From: Zhongshania aliphaticivorans
Lineage (GTDB): Bacteria > Pseudomonadota > Gammaproteobacteria > Pseudomonadales > Spongiibacteraceae
DNA: 64,000 bases
Assembly (NCBI RefSeq): GCF_902705855.1
Contig: NZ_CACSIJ010000015.1
Span: forward strand, 245,339-309,338
Direction of reading: 5' to 3'
Made by a program: the position numbers and the translations under genes. Shown piece by piece: positions 1 to 8,711 of this stretch. The notes beneath the pieces are model-generated. The model was not told where the DNA came from. It saw only the letters and a program-made list of their open reading frames with translations, and made no database searches. The number at the start of each line of letters is the position of its first letter. Within the stretch, counting starts at the first letter, position 1.

Positions 1-806
1 GCCTCTCTATCTGTCTCCAACAAGCCAACGGGAATGGCACCGTTGCCTTTTAAATAGGTATCAGAGAAATTAAAAAATACATCAAGCTCACTACTATCAT
101 CATGCCGACTTAGCGACGCATATAAATTTCTCGCCTCCGTCGGTGAATAATCTCGCCAGCCGTCTTCCTCATATTTATCTAAAGACAGAAACCCGCCCCA
201 ATTTTCCCCATGTACACCCTGTGACACTGAGATAGAACGCTGCCCAAACGAACCCCCGCTCAATTCTATTGCGCCTTGAGGCGAACTAAAGCCGGTCTTA
301 CTTTTAATAACGATGGCGCCGCCCAGCGCATTTTGACCAAAGATGGGGTTTACCCCTGCAATCAAGGCCATCTCTTGCACACTGCTAGCCGGTAGTAAAT
401 CCCAATTCACGGTGTCGCCAAATAACTCATTTACTCGAACGCCGTTGTAATACACCACCAAACCCTGCGAAGAGCCCAATAGCGGCGATGCCGCATAGCC
501 ACGAAAGCGAATATCTGGCTGCAGGGGATTATTCTGCGCGTCGTTAACGGAGATTCCGCCGCCATGCTGGTTTAAAAATTCTGCTACGGAGTAAGCCTTG
601 TCTTTGTCGATATCTTCTGCCGAGAAAATTTGTACTTGAAATGGCGAAAGCTCGGTAAGTGAACCGACTCCCATTGGCGACATGCCGACTACCCTGACAT
701 TTTCAACGAGCTTGTATTCTGTATCAGCGACCGACAATGACGAAAAAGGCAGACTTAATACAAGACCGCACAAAGGCCACTTATTACTGACTGACAATCT
801 ACTCAT
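1..806 (-). CDS. TonB-dependent outer-membrane receptor, N-terminal part (cut by window edge)
   Basis: The reverse strand is open from an ATG at 806 to the window edge, giving about 268 residues. The first 27 or so residues are a signal peptide (hydrophobic core, end SLSVA). A plug domain follows at about residues 35-170, with the pattern RFRGYAASPLLGSSQGLVVY and later GVNPIFGQNALGGAI, typical of TonB receptor plugs. The start of the beta barrel follows (GGSFGQRSISVSQG). The C-terminal barrel lies outside the window. The gene is divergent from the NosR-like gene with 229 bp between the start codons, so the two may share regulation. Family assignment is firm. The transported substrate cannot be told from this part; copper or iron chelate would fit the NosR-like neighbour, but that is inference. 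Confidence 0.88.
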   Translation of the reverse strand, partial: MSRLSVSNKWPLCGLVLSLPFSSLSVADTEYKLVENVRVVGMSPMGVGSLTELSPFQVQIFSAEDIDKDKAYSVAEFLNQHGGGISVNDAQNNPLQPDIRFRGYAASPLLGSSQGLVVYYNGVRVNELFGDTVNWDLLPASSVQEMALIAGVNPIFGQNALGGAIVIKSKTGFSSPQGAIELSGGSFGQRSISVSQGVHGENWGGFLSLDKYEEDGWRDYSPTEARNLYASLSRHDDSSELDVFFNFSDTYLKGNGAIPVGLLETDRE

Positions 807-887
807 TATTATTCTCCACAACGCAATATCTAAATGACCTAGCCTACGCTGTGGGCACTAAGCCACAATTAAACCAAAGAGGCTAAA

Positions 888-934
888 TACTACTGTGAGG
901 TACTACTTTCGTCTTATTTGCACCCAAAGTAGTA
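888..934. promoter_or_regulatory. Repeated TACTACT elements between divergent genes (candidate operator)
   Basis: TACTACT occurs at 888-894 and 901-907, 13 bp apart. The second copy forms a 9-bp perfect inverted repeat, TACTACTTT at 901-909 with AAAGTAGTA at 926-934 and a 16-bp spacer. The site lies between the TonB receptor and the NosR-like gene. It could be a regulator binding site controlling both. The regulator is unknown and no known consensus (for example FNR) is matched. Confidence 0.4.
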
Positions 935-1035
935 GCTAATTACACGTTAAGTGCTATTCATCGACATCTATACCTAATGGACACTAACTCCAGCGCCCGC
1001 CCTCTAAATAACACATAATATTAACTGGTGCCGTT

Positions 1036-3258
1036 ATGTATGAAGCAGGCAAAGACTTATCGCCATGTTCAGAGTTCAGCTCCCCCAATCGGCAGATTTA
1101 TAGCGACGTATCTTTCCATCACTGTCGAATTAGCCATATATTAAAATTATTATTCGTCATTATTTTTTTATCCCTTTTCACAAGCCTTCCAAATATTGCG
1201 TATGCGATCGCTGACGAAACGCAAACCGTAGAAAATGAGATACTCACACTCTTTCCTCGCGCCACGCGCGCACCAGAACTAGATCCAGAAACCAAAATTT
1301 GGTCGGTATACCAACTTAATGAAATTATTGGTTATGCCTACGAATCTAATGATTTTGTAGACTTTAAAGGATTTTCTGGAGAGCGAATCAATATCCTGAT
1401 TGGCTTAGATATCGACGGTCGGTTTTCTGATTTAAAAATACTGCATCATCACGAACCCATTTTTCTTCACGGTCTTGGCCCTAAACCCTTAAAGCAATTT
1501 ATCGACCAATATCCGCAGCACACGCTGTCTGAACGTATTATGTTTGGTGGCCGGAAAACTGGGCAGAAGGAAGACGCTCACAATACTTACTTCGACGGTG
1601 TTACCAAGGCCACGGTATCGGTCATCGTCATTAACGACACGATTCTCTCCTCCGCTCGAGAAGTCGCACGACGCGTTCTGCCAGCCTATGCACAACAAGC
1701 TCCCGCCACCGTGCGCCCGGAGCTTTTTAACATACTAAACTGGCGTAAATTGTTAGACCTTGAATTTGTAAAACATTGGACCTTAAGTATAGGTGACTTC
1801 GAAGGTCAGCTCGGTCAGCCATTATCTAGCTACCCAGCCGAGCAGTTAGAATTAAGTCACAACTATACCGACATCTATTACGCCTATTTAAACGCACCGA
1901 GTATAGGCCGAAACCTTCTCGGCGACGCCGACTACACACGACTGATGGATAAACTCCGCGATGGCGAGCAGGCCATTTTGATAATGTCGAATGGCTTTTA
2001 TGACTACCTAGGTGATGAATTTCGTTCGGGTACGATTCCCGAACGCATCAGTCTTGAGCAGCATAATTTACCAATTACACTGCGAGACCTTAATTTCTTT
2101 GATAGCAACAAGGCAAACTTACCAAAGGGCGCCCCTAGTTCAGATAATTTACGTGTATTTAAAATACGGCCACAAGCGGGATTCGACCCCAGCGCTGCAA
2201 TGCAAATGGTGTTAAGTATTAAGCTAGATCGTAATCATTTAGTTCATGACAGCATTTCTGTTAAGAGCGACTACCAACTGCCAAGTGAGCTCTTTAATAA
2301 AATCGACACCGCTAGTATCAGTAAGCCAGAGGCGATGTGGGTCAAGATATGGAAGGGCCGCCTGGTACACATTGCCATTCTCACGCTGAGCTTAATCATA
2401 CTAAGCATCGCGTTTATTATGCAGCGTAGGCTGGTCACAAATAGCCGACGTTTTACATGGTTTCGAAGGGGGTTTTTACTTTTCACTCTTTTGTATATTG
2501 GTTTCTACGTCCAGGGCCAGCTCTCAATCGTGAATCTTATCGCGCTACTCATGGGCGTATTAAATGGTTTTGATATTCAAGTATTTTTGCTCGATCCCAT
2601 TATTTTTATTCTTTTAAGCTACACCGCCTTTTCCCTTATTCTGTGGGGTCGCGGCTTATTCTGTGGCTGGCTATGCCCCTTTGGCGTCATGCAAGAGTTT
2701 CTTGCCAACATTGCAACTAAGCTCAACATTAAACAATGGAATATCAGCCCAAATGCTCATCAGAGCTTACTTAAATTAAAGTATTTCATTTTGCTTGGCT
2801 TGCTGGCGCTTGCGCCCTACTCACTGACTGCAGCCGAAAAAATGGCGGAAATCGAACCCTTCAAAACAGCCGTCACATTGGCGTTTATCCGCGAATGGCC
2901 ATTTGTCATCTACGCCGTAATCATTCTTGGCTTAGGGCTGTTCATCCATAAGTTTTACTGCCGCTACCTATGCCCACTAGGGGCGGCACTGGCCATTATG
3001 GGTAAGCTTCACCGTTTCAAGTGGCTGGATAGGCGGCAGGAATGTGGCAGTCCCTGCCAGCTTTGCAAACACCGCTGCGGTATTGATGCGATCAAGAAAT
3101 CCGGTGCCATTGACTACGATGAATGTATTCAATGTTTGGAATGCGTGGTTATCTTGCAAGACCCGCAACAGTGCGCTGCAACGATGTCTGCCAACAAAAA
3201 GGCAAAACGGCACACACCAGAAGTTATCGAACCTGTCAGAATCATCCACGGGAAGTAA
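1036..3258 (+). CDS. NosR/NirI-type membrane flavo-iron-sulfur protein
   Basis: A 740-residue polytopic protein with full NosR layout. It has an N-terminal signal/anchor at about 34-57 and a periplasmic FMN-binding domain around 90-210 with the flavinylation-type motif DGVTKAT (candidate FMN-bearing Thr193). Several membrane helices start near 450. Two cysteine motifs at helix ends are CGWLCPFG and CRYLCPLG, and a C-terminal region has two 4Fe-4S-like cysteine clusters (CGSPCQLCKHRC and CIQCLEC). NosR proteins pass electrons from the membrane quinol pool to the periplasm for nitrous oxide reductase. Here no nosZ, nosDFYL or nirI partner is present, and the gene faces a TonB receptor. A role in periplasmic metal or flavin redox chemistry is possible but inferred. 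The usual glycine of the flavinylation motif (T/S-G-A-T) is a lysine here. Confidence 0.85.
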   Translation: MYEAGKDLSPCSEFSSPNRQIYSDVSFHHCRISHILKLLFVIIFLSLFTSLPNIAYAIADETQTVENEILTLFPRATRAPELDPETKIWSVYQLNEIIGYAYESNDFVDFKGFSGERINILIGLDIDGRFSDLKILHHHEPIFLHGLGPKPLKQFIDQYPQHTLSERIMFGGRKTGQKEDAHNTYFDGVTKATVSVIVINDTILSSAREVARRVLPAYAQQAPATVRPELFNILNWRKLLDLEFVKHWTLSIGDFEGQLGQPLSSYPAEQLELSHNYTDIYYAYLNAPSIGRNLLGDADYTRLMDKLRDGEQAILIMSNGFYDYLGDEFRSGTIPERISLEQHNLPITLRDLNFFDSNKANLPKGAPSSDNLRVFKIRPQAGFDPSAAMQMVLSIKLDRNHLVHDSISVKSDYQLPSELFNKIDTASISKPEAMWVKIWKGRLVHIAILTLSLIILSIAFIMQRRLVTNSRRFTWFRRGFLLFTLLYIGFYVQGQLSIVNLIALLMGVLNGFDIQVFLLDPIIFILLSYTAFSLILWGRGLFCGWLCPFGVMQEFLANIATKLNIKQWNISPNAHQSLLKLKYFILLGLLALAPYSLTAAEKMAEIEPFKTAVTLAFIREWPFVIYAVIILGLGLFIHKFYCRYLCPLGAALAIMGKLHRFKWLDRRQECGSPCQLCKHRCGIDAIKKSGAIDYDECIQCLECVVILQDPQQCAATMSANKKAKRHTPEVIEPVRIIHGK

Positions 3259-3272
3259 CTACTTCAACGACC

Positions 3273-3287
3273 TGTCATCAGATGACA
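3273..3287. promoter_or_regulatory. Perfect 15-bp palindrome upstream of acs
   Basis: TGTCATC at 3273-3279, one central A, and GATGACA at 3281-3287 form a perfect dyad. It lies just after the NosR-like stop codon and 115 bp before acs. The TGTCA-N5-TGACA half-site layout is that of a dimeric regulator site; which regulator is unknown. Confidence 0.4.
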
Positions 3288-3301
3288 TCACGTAACGACG
3301 G

Positions 3302-3342
3302 ATTCAACTAATTTCGTATAGCGCTTACGACTTTAGTTGAAT
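3302..3342. promoter_or_regulatory. Nested 41-nt hairpin in the acs leader region
   Basis: The outer stem is ATTCAACTAA (3302-3311) with TTAGTTGAAT (3333-3342), 10 bp perfect. After a 2x2 internal loop comes a second stem, TCGTA (3314-3318) with TACGA (3326-3330), and a 7-nt loop. No U-tract follows, so it is not a classical intrinsic terminator. It could end the NosR-like transcript, act in the acs leader, or be a DNA operator. Confidence 0.5.
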
Positions 3343-3402
3343 TGTTATCCGCAGCTCGCACAGTAACACTTAGCAGCATAATTTTTAATCGGAACGCCCA
3401 CC

Positions 3403-5343
3403 ATGTCTAAAGCCAACGTATACAATGTGCCCGCAAATTTTCATGATGCACACATCACGCCGCAAAAATATAAAGCGATGTATAAACGCTCGATTGATGA
3501 TCCCAGCGGCTTCTGGGCAGACATAGCGACTGAATTTCTAGACTGGAATCAAACATGGGATCGGGTGGTTGACTACAATTTTTGCAAGGGCCAAGCCCAA
3601 TGGTTTAGCGGCGCCGAACTCAATGCTAGCTACAACTGCATTGACAGGCACCTACCCGAACGGGCAAACCAAACAGCTCTAATATGGGAAAGCGACAATC
3701 CCGATGAAAGCCGCTCTATCAGTTACGCTGAGCTTAAAGATGAGGTCTGTAAATTAGCCAACACCCTTAAATCTCGTGGCGTCAACAAAGGCGACCGCGT
3801 GTGTATTTATTTACCCATGATTCCCCAAGCCGCCTACGCGATGCTGGCCTGCGCACGTATTGGTGCGGTGCACTCGGTGGTCTTTGGCGGCTTCTCACCA
3901 GAAGCACTGAAAGATCGCATAGTAGATTCTGATTGCCAGTTAATCATTACCGCCGACGAAAGCACCCGTGGTGGCAAAAATACGCCGCTAAAAGCCAATG
4001 TCGACAAGGCGCTACTTCACTGCCCGCAAGTTCACACCTGCCTCGTTGTAAAGTGCGGCGATAAAGATATCCCTTGGATTGAAGGCCGCGATCTCGATTA
4101 CCACGGTGCGGTCAACAGCATGAGCACTGACTGCCCGCCAGAGTCGATGGCGGCAGAAGACCCGCTATTTATTTTGTATACCTCTGGTTCAACCGGTAAA
4201 CCCAAAGGTGTGTTGCATACCACTGCCGGCTATTTATTGCAGGCCGCAATGACCTTTAAATACACCTTCGATTACCGTGAAGGCGAGGTTTATTGGTGTA
4301 CTGCGGATGTGGGCTGGGTAACAGGGCACACTTATATTATTTACGGGCCGCTCTGTAATGGCGCCACCAGCCTGATGTTTGAAGGCGTGCCTACCTACCC
4401 CGATGCAGGCCGCTGCTGGGAGATTATTGACAAACATAAGGTGAATATTTTTTACACGGCTCCCACTGCGATTAGAGCACTTCAGGCACAAGGCGATGAC
4501 TACGTAAGCCGCAGTGACCGAAGCAGCTTGCGCCTGCTGGGTACCGTTGGCGAGCCAATAAACCCAGAAGCATGGGAATGGTATCACCGCGTGGTGGGCG
4601 ACTCGCGCTGCCCGATTGTTGATACATGGTGGCAGACTGAAACCGGCACCCACATGATCACGGCCCTGCCGGGCGCAACAGATTTAAAACCCGGCTCGGC
4701 AAGCTTCCCCTTCTTTGGCGTTCAACTCGCCTTGCTGAATGAAGATGGCAGTGAGGTCGAAGGTGCGGGATCTGGTTACCTGGTGGTTAAATCGTCTTGG
4801 CCCAGCCAAATTCGGACGATTTACGGTGATCATCAGCGGCTTATCGACACCTACTTCAGCACTTACAAAGGCTATTACTTTACCGGTGATGGCGCCACCC
4901 GCGATTCGGATGGCTACTACTGGATTACCGGGCGCGTAGACGATGTACTCAATGTGTCTGGCCATCGCATGGGCACCGCAGAAGTGGAAAGCGCCTTAGT
5001 TCTGCACCCCAAGGTGGCTGAAGCCGCCGTAGTAGGTTTTCCTCATGACATCAAAGGTCAGGGCATTTATTGCTACGTTACCTTGATGGACAATGCCGAG
5101 GTTGACGATAATTTGCGCGCTGAACTCATTGCATTATGCAGCCAAGAGATCGGCCCCATCGCCAAACCTGATGTTATTCAATGGGCTCCCGGTTTGCCAA
5201 AAACGCGCTCTGGCAAAATTATGCGACGCATTTTACGTAAGATAGCGGAATCCGATATGGACTCACTCGGTGACATCTCCACCCTCGCCGACCCCACGGT
5301 GGTTGATACCTTAATTAAAGATCGATTAGCGATCATAGCTTAA
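3403..5343 (+). CDS. acs: Acetyl-CoA synthetase
   Basis: Converts acetate, ATP and CoA to acetyl-CoA in the cytoplasm, in two steps through acetyl-AMP. The 646-residue length is typical of Acs. The adenylate-forming motif [11 protein letters not shown] is at about 258-268. The acetate-pocket segment [10 protein letters not shown] is near 406-415; the tryptophan there limits the pocket to acetate/propionate in characterised enzymes. The C-terminal lysine motif [11 protein letters not shown] near 600-610 is the catalytic lysine that is reversibly acetylated in this family. Propionyl-CoA ligase (PrpE) is the main alternative, but the length and WW motif favour Acs. It stands alone between the NosR-like gene and the DUF3047 gene, with a palindrome and a nested hairpin in front of it. 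Confidence 0.93.
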   Translation: MSKANVYNVPANFHDAHITPQKYKAMYKRSIDDPSGFWADIATEFLDWNQTWDRVVDYNFCKGQAQWFSGAELNASYNCIDRHLPERANQTALIWESDNPDESRSISYAELKDEVCKLANTLKSRGVNKGDRVCIYLPMIPQAAYAMLACARIGAVHSVVFGGFSPEALKDRIVDSDCQLIITADESTRGGKNTPLKANVDKALLHCPQVHTCLVVKCGDKDIPWIEGRDLDYHGAVNSMSTDCPPESMAAEDPLFILYTSGSTGKPKGVLHTTAGYLLQAAMTFKYTFDYREGEVYWCTADVGWVTGHTYIIYGPLCNGATSLMFEGVPTYPDAGRCWEIIDKHKVNIFYTAPTAIRALQAQGDDYVSRSDRSSLRLLGTVGEPINPEAWEWYHRVVGDSRCPIVDTWWQTETGTHMITALPGATDLKPGSASFPFFGVQLALLNEDGSEVEGAGSGYLVVKSSWPSQIRTIYGDHQRLIDTYFSTYKGYYFTGDGATRDSDGYYWITGRVDDVLNVSGHRMGTAEVESALVLHPKVAEAAVVGFPHDIKGQGIYCYVTLMDNAEVDDNLRAELIALCSQEIGPIAKPDVIQWAPGLPKTRSGKIMRRILRKIAESDMDSLGDISTLADPTVVDTLIKDRLAIIA

Positions 5344-5469
5344 CCACAAGACGGCAAATTAAAGTAAATAGATGGAATAGGAAATCATACCATTGCCGGC
5401 TGAGGCCCCTAACACAGCCCAGTAGTTCAGTCGGCATTTACATCAAACCAGAAAGCAGGGCTAGTAAGC

Positions 5470-6702
5470 ATGTCTAATAAAAATCAGCACCAACTCACCC
5501 CCAACAACTCATCTCAAGCGAATCCAAAGCGTCGTCAATTCGTCAAATATCTTGCCGCATCACCACTTATTGCAGGGCCCTGCGCCATGGCGCAAGCTCA
5601 ACAGTCATCTCCACCGCAAAACCAAATTGCGGCAAGAGATCTACACGCACAATTCGATGTGCTGGCTAAAAAAAGTACCGCCAACATCCAAAGTATCGAA
5701 GCCTTTACCATTAACCCTAGCAACCTACCTTGGAGCCAAAAACTTGGGCAATTAAAAGTCGGCCAACAGGTCACTTTCTTTCTCACCGGACTCTGGTGGT
5801 TTAGCAAGGAACACAATCGCTGGCTTGAACCGGGTTTTGTGTTTTTTGCACGCGTTACAGGTAAATCAAACGCCAGTCCAATTTATAACACCATGCAAAA
5901 CACCGGCACCTTAAGCGCAGATCGCAACGGCAGGCTAGAAATTGCGAGGGCAGTTGGCGAGTTCGCAAGTCCCGCAGGAGACCTTTGGGTTCCTACAGAA
6001 CACTACCTTGCGGGGCAGGGTCAAATTACCGGCATCGCCATTATCTGGAATGAACCCGCCGACAGTGGCTTAAGTAAGTTGGCAGCCGCCGGCGACGTCG
6101 ACAATTTACTTAGTCTTGAGCTGCAGCGCCAACGTACAGAAAAATTAATGCCCGAAGGCTGGAATAACTTTTTCGCCTTTGGCGACGGCAGTATTTACAC
6201 CAGCTCGCCCAAGGGCCATATCGATTGCTGTGCGCAGAAGAACGTCGGCATTATTCAGCACCCAGTGGCCAATCAACCACTTGAAGCAGGACTTAAGCTC
6301 AATTGGCGCTGGGTGGTAGACAAATTGCCCTCGATGGTTGGCGAAGATCAATTACTCAACCACGATTATTTATCCATTGCCGTAGAGTTTGACGACGGCA
6401 AAGACCTTACCTATATGTGGAGCAGCCAATTGCCCGTGGGCAAAGTGTTCGCCTGTCCGATTCCAGGCTGGAACGCGGTAGAAACCCACGTAGTGCAACG
6501 CAGTGGTGTTGCTGAATTAGGGAAAGAATTAGACGAGGAGCGCGACGTATACAGCGACTATAAAAACATAATCAACGGACCGGCCAAGCGGGTCGTCAAC
6601 GTGTGGCTCATTGCCACAACGATATTTATGCGCGGACAAGGCCGCTGTTCATACCGCGAAATAGCCATAGGTAAACAAGGTCATCAACAGAAAATTCTAT
6701 AG
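5470..6702 (+). CDS. Tat-exported DUF3047 family protein
   Basis: A 410-residue protein of unknown function. The N-terminus carries a twin-arginine signal: Arg21-Arg22 in RRQFVKYLAA, a hydrophobic stretch, then an AQA cleavage site near residue 43. This implies folding before export to the periplasm. The C-terminal half resembles DUF3047: a segment with YLSIAVEFDDGKDLTYMWSS, a glycine/proline turn, and ERDVYSDYKNIINGPAKRVVNVWL near the end. The start is preceded by AGCAGGG at a usual distance. No partner gene is near; acs lies 127 bp upstream and the initiator tRNA downstream on the other strand. The DUF3047 call is by recalled family pattern and is moderately sure; function is unknown. Confidence 0.65.
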   Translation: MSNKNQHQLTPNNSSQANPKRRQFVKYLAASPLIAGPCAMAQAQQSSPPQNQIAARDLHAQFDVLAKKSTANIQSIEAFTINPSNLPWSQKLGQLKVGQQVTFFLTGLWWFSKEHNRWLEPGFVFFARVTGKSNASPIYNTMQNTGTLSADRNGRLEIARAVGEFASPAGDLWVPTEHYLAGQGQITGIAIIWNEPADSGLSKLAAAGDVDNLLSLELQRQRTEKLMPEGWNNFFAFGDGSIYTSSPKGHIDCCAQKNVGIIQHPVANQPLEAGLKLNWRWVVDKLPSMVGEDQLLNHDYLSIAVEFDDGKDLTYMWSSQLPVGKVFACPIPGWNAVETHVVQRSGVAELGKELDEERDVYSDYKNIINGPAKRVVNVWLIATTIFMRGQGRCSYREIAIGKQGHQQKIL

Positions 6703-6860
6703 TTCTCCGCAACTCAAGTAGCTTAGCGCCTGAGGCTGCCATTTTTTGGCGAACTCGAATACCGCTGCCCGAAGGTCGACTGATGGAGTTTGGAAATTCA
6801 ATAGAAATACAATTTGGGCGCACTGTGGGCACAGAGGCCCAAAACCAACAGGCGAAAAAA

Positions 6861-6893
6861 AACGGCAAGCCAGTAAGTAACTGATTTGCCGTT
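6861..6893 (-). terminator. Rho-independent terminator of the tRNA-fMet transcript
   Basis: AACGGCAA (6861-6868) pairs with TTGCCGTT (6886-6893), with an inner CAGT/ACTG stem. Read on the minus strand the hairpin is followed by eight T residues. It lies 9 bp after the tRNA 3' end. Confidence 0.85.
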
Positions 6894-6901
6894 CTTTAAA
6901 G

Positions 6902-6978
<77 letters not shown>

Positions 6979-7015
6979 ACTGATCTGTTGTCTTTTTCTC
7001 TAAGACAGGGCGCGC

Positions 7016-7044
7016 ATTATAGGGATGGAATTTTGGTATTGCAA
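7016..7044 (-). promoter_or_regulatory. Sigma-70 promoter of tRNA-fMet
   Basis: On the minus strand a -35 TTGCAA (7044-7039), a 17-bp spacer and a perfect -10 TATAAT (7021-7016) are followed by the GC-rich discriminator GCGCGCCC. This layout is typical of stable-RNA promoters under stringent control. Confidence 0.85.
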
Positions 7045-7170
7045 CCGCTTCTCGAAGATAAAACGAGAAAAGTGGAATTTAGTTAGGTTGGCTAGAAAAG
7101 CAGGCCGTTTATAGATCAAGCAAGATACCAGTCTGGCACCTTGCTTGCTGATTCTTACCAGGGACGGTGA

Positions 7171-7434
7171 TCATTTCAGTGCGTCAGCTTCACTTACCAC
7201 AGGGCGATCAATTTTGGTGCCGCGCATGACATTACCCTCTGGGGTGGGGTTGCCGTCGTAATGAGCAAGCATCACGTGATCGTCGTGTACTTCTACAAGC
7301 ACTCCAACAAAAGGCATATCCATCATACTTCCGTCTACCCTGTAGCTAACAAGGTCGCCGACTTTAAAGGTGTCTGGGTTAAAATTCAGGTCAAAAGGGC
7401 ATTTATCGCCACCCTCGCTACTCATATTCATCAT
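7171..7434 (-). CDS. Small hypothetical protein (87 aa)
   Basis: An 87-residue acidic protein that I do not recognise. The ATG at 7434 has an AGGAG ribosome site 7 bases upstream (7446-7442), which supports it as real. The middle part (FKVGDLVSYRVDG, then FVGVLVEVHDDHVMLAHYDG) alternates hydrophobic and polar residues like a small SH3-like beta barrel. There is one cysteine near the N-terminus, and no signal peptide or membrane segment. It lies between the tRNA promoter and the AraC-type regulator on the same strand, without close coupling to either. Function is unknown. Confidence 0.65.
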   Translation of the reverse strand: MMNMSSEGGDKCPFDLNFNPDTFKVGDLVSYRVDGSMMDMPFVGVLVEVHDDHVMLAHYDGNPTPEGNVMRGTKIDRPVVSEADALK

Positions 7435-7579
7435 GCCTTTGGCTCCTAATTTTTAGTATTGGCCGTAATTAAATAGACTGTAATTATAGCAAGATTTTGA
7501 GCCGTAACTGTAATATCCCGTCAGCCTTATCGCCAATACATATATTTTATACCTGCAGCATAGCGCTACGTGGACAAGT

Positions 7580-8590
7580 TCACTCATCGTACGAGGAACG
7601 CATTTTTCGGTATTGGGCGGGAGACTCCCCGACCCAAGCTTTAAATGCTTTACTAAACGCAGCGGTTTCCTCAAATCCCAATTGTTCAGCAATTTTTGCT
7701 ATCGAAATATTGTGGTTAGTGAGAAGTTGCGTGGCCTTGTCTAGTCGCACACTTTTCTTAATTTCATTAAAACTTACATCTTCCTTTCGCAATCTCGTTC
7801 CCAGCATTTTCGGAGTTAAGTTCAGCCTTTCGGCGATTTCACCAACGCTTGGCATTTCAGGGGTCGGCCACTTTTCCAGCAGATGACGAACTTCAGTGTG
7901 AAAGCTGCGCATATTCTCTTGCGGCGTCAGTAAAAACGACGGGGACGAAAGCAGTAGTGTTTCAAGTGACCCTGCATTCTGAACAATTTTTTGCTTTAAA
8001 TACGTGGCACTAAAAGTGAATTCAAGGTAGTCGCGCTGAAAGTATCGCCGACAGGGAAATAATGTCTGAAACTCCACCTCATGCTCAGGGCGAGGATAGT
8101 CAAAACTCACGCTCTTGAGTGCAATGCGACCGCCAATTAACCAGCTGGCAAACTGGTAAAAACCGATAAGAAGGTAGTCGGCAAGTAAGTGGTTGGGATC
8201 ATTCCGTCGACTATTTCGATACACACGAAAACACGCATGCTTTTTATCATTGAAAAATTCAGGCTGCCAAGACTTACCTACGTAGCTATAGAAACTGGCG
8301 GCAACTCGCATCGCTTCACCAAGGTTTGGCGCATTGATCATTAGATTACTGGCGTAAAAAAAAGCCCCGGGCTTTAACGGCGGGCCGTCACCCAAACCCA
8401 AGTCTTCATCATCAAGCAAATACCAGCCGGCTTGCAGCAACCTCTGGCAGACTAATAAGTCGTACCTAGGGCTATCAAGACCTTCGAATTGAGTGTACTC
8501 ACTAAGCAACGATTCCACATCAATGCCTCGAGCTTCCAACGTTGCGGTTAATGCCCAGCGGATATGTGGCGGTATAAAGTACTTACTCAT
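7580..8590 (-). CDS. AraC-family transcriptional regulator
   Basis: A protein of 336 residues from ATG 8590; a TTG one codon upstream is possible. The N-terminal part (about 15-200) has the pattern of the arabinose-binding-like domain of the OruR/ArgR type, including GDGPPLKPGAFFYASNLMI. The C-terminal part (about 235-330) is an AraC double helix-turn-helix, with SVGEIAERLNLTPKMLGTRL and ISIAKIAEQLGFEETAAFSKAFKAW. Such proteins usually activate a nearby catabolic or uptake gene in response to a small ligand. It is divergent from the TonB receptor/START/hydrolase set with 121 bp between starts, so it is the likely regulator of that set. No strong ribosome site was seen. Confidence 0.88.
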   Translation of the reverse strand: MSKYFIPPHIRWALTATLEARGIDVESLLSEYTQFEGLDSPRYDLLVCQRLLQAGWYLLDDEDLGLGDGPPLKPGAFFYASNLMINAPNLGEAMRVAASFYSYVGKSWQPEFFNDKKHACFRVYRNSRRNDPNHLLADYLLIGFYQFASWLIGGRIALKSVSFDYPRPEHEVEFQTLFPCRRYFQRDYLEFTFSATYLKQKIVQNAGSLETLLLSSPSFLLTPQENMRSFHTEVRHLLEKWPTPEMPSVGEIAERLNLTPKMLGTRLRKEDVSFNEIKKSVRLDKATQLLTNHNISIAKIAEQLGFEETAAFSKAFKAWVGESPAQYRKMRSSYDE

Positions 8591-8596
8591 CAATAA

Positions 8597-8654
8597 GCTC
8601 GCACGAGGGAGTTTTATGACAAAATATTAGTCCAGCTACGACATTGTTGCGAGC
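8597..8654. promoter_or_regulatory. Divergent AraC / TonB receptor control region with inverted repeat
   Basis: GCTCGCA at 8597-8603 and TGCGAGC at 8648-8654 form a 7-bp inverted repeat with a 44-bp spacer, inside the 121-bp divergent intergenic region. AraC-type proteins more often bind direct repeats, so this is only a candidate site. No convincing -35/-10 pair was found. Confidence 0.25.
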
Positions 8655-8711
8655 CTTTATTTAGCGGATATTTCAGCCTTCGTATAAAAACCAAAATAAT
8701 TTAGGCGAATC

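Noticed and set aside
806-1036. FNR/DNR box (TTGAT-N4-ATCAA) that would support anaerobic control of the NosR-like gene
   Set aside because: No match was found in the divergent intergenic region.
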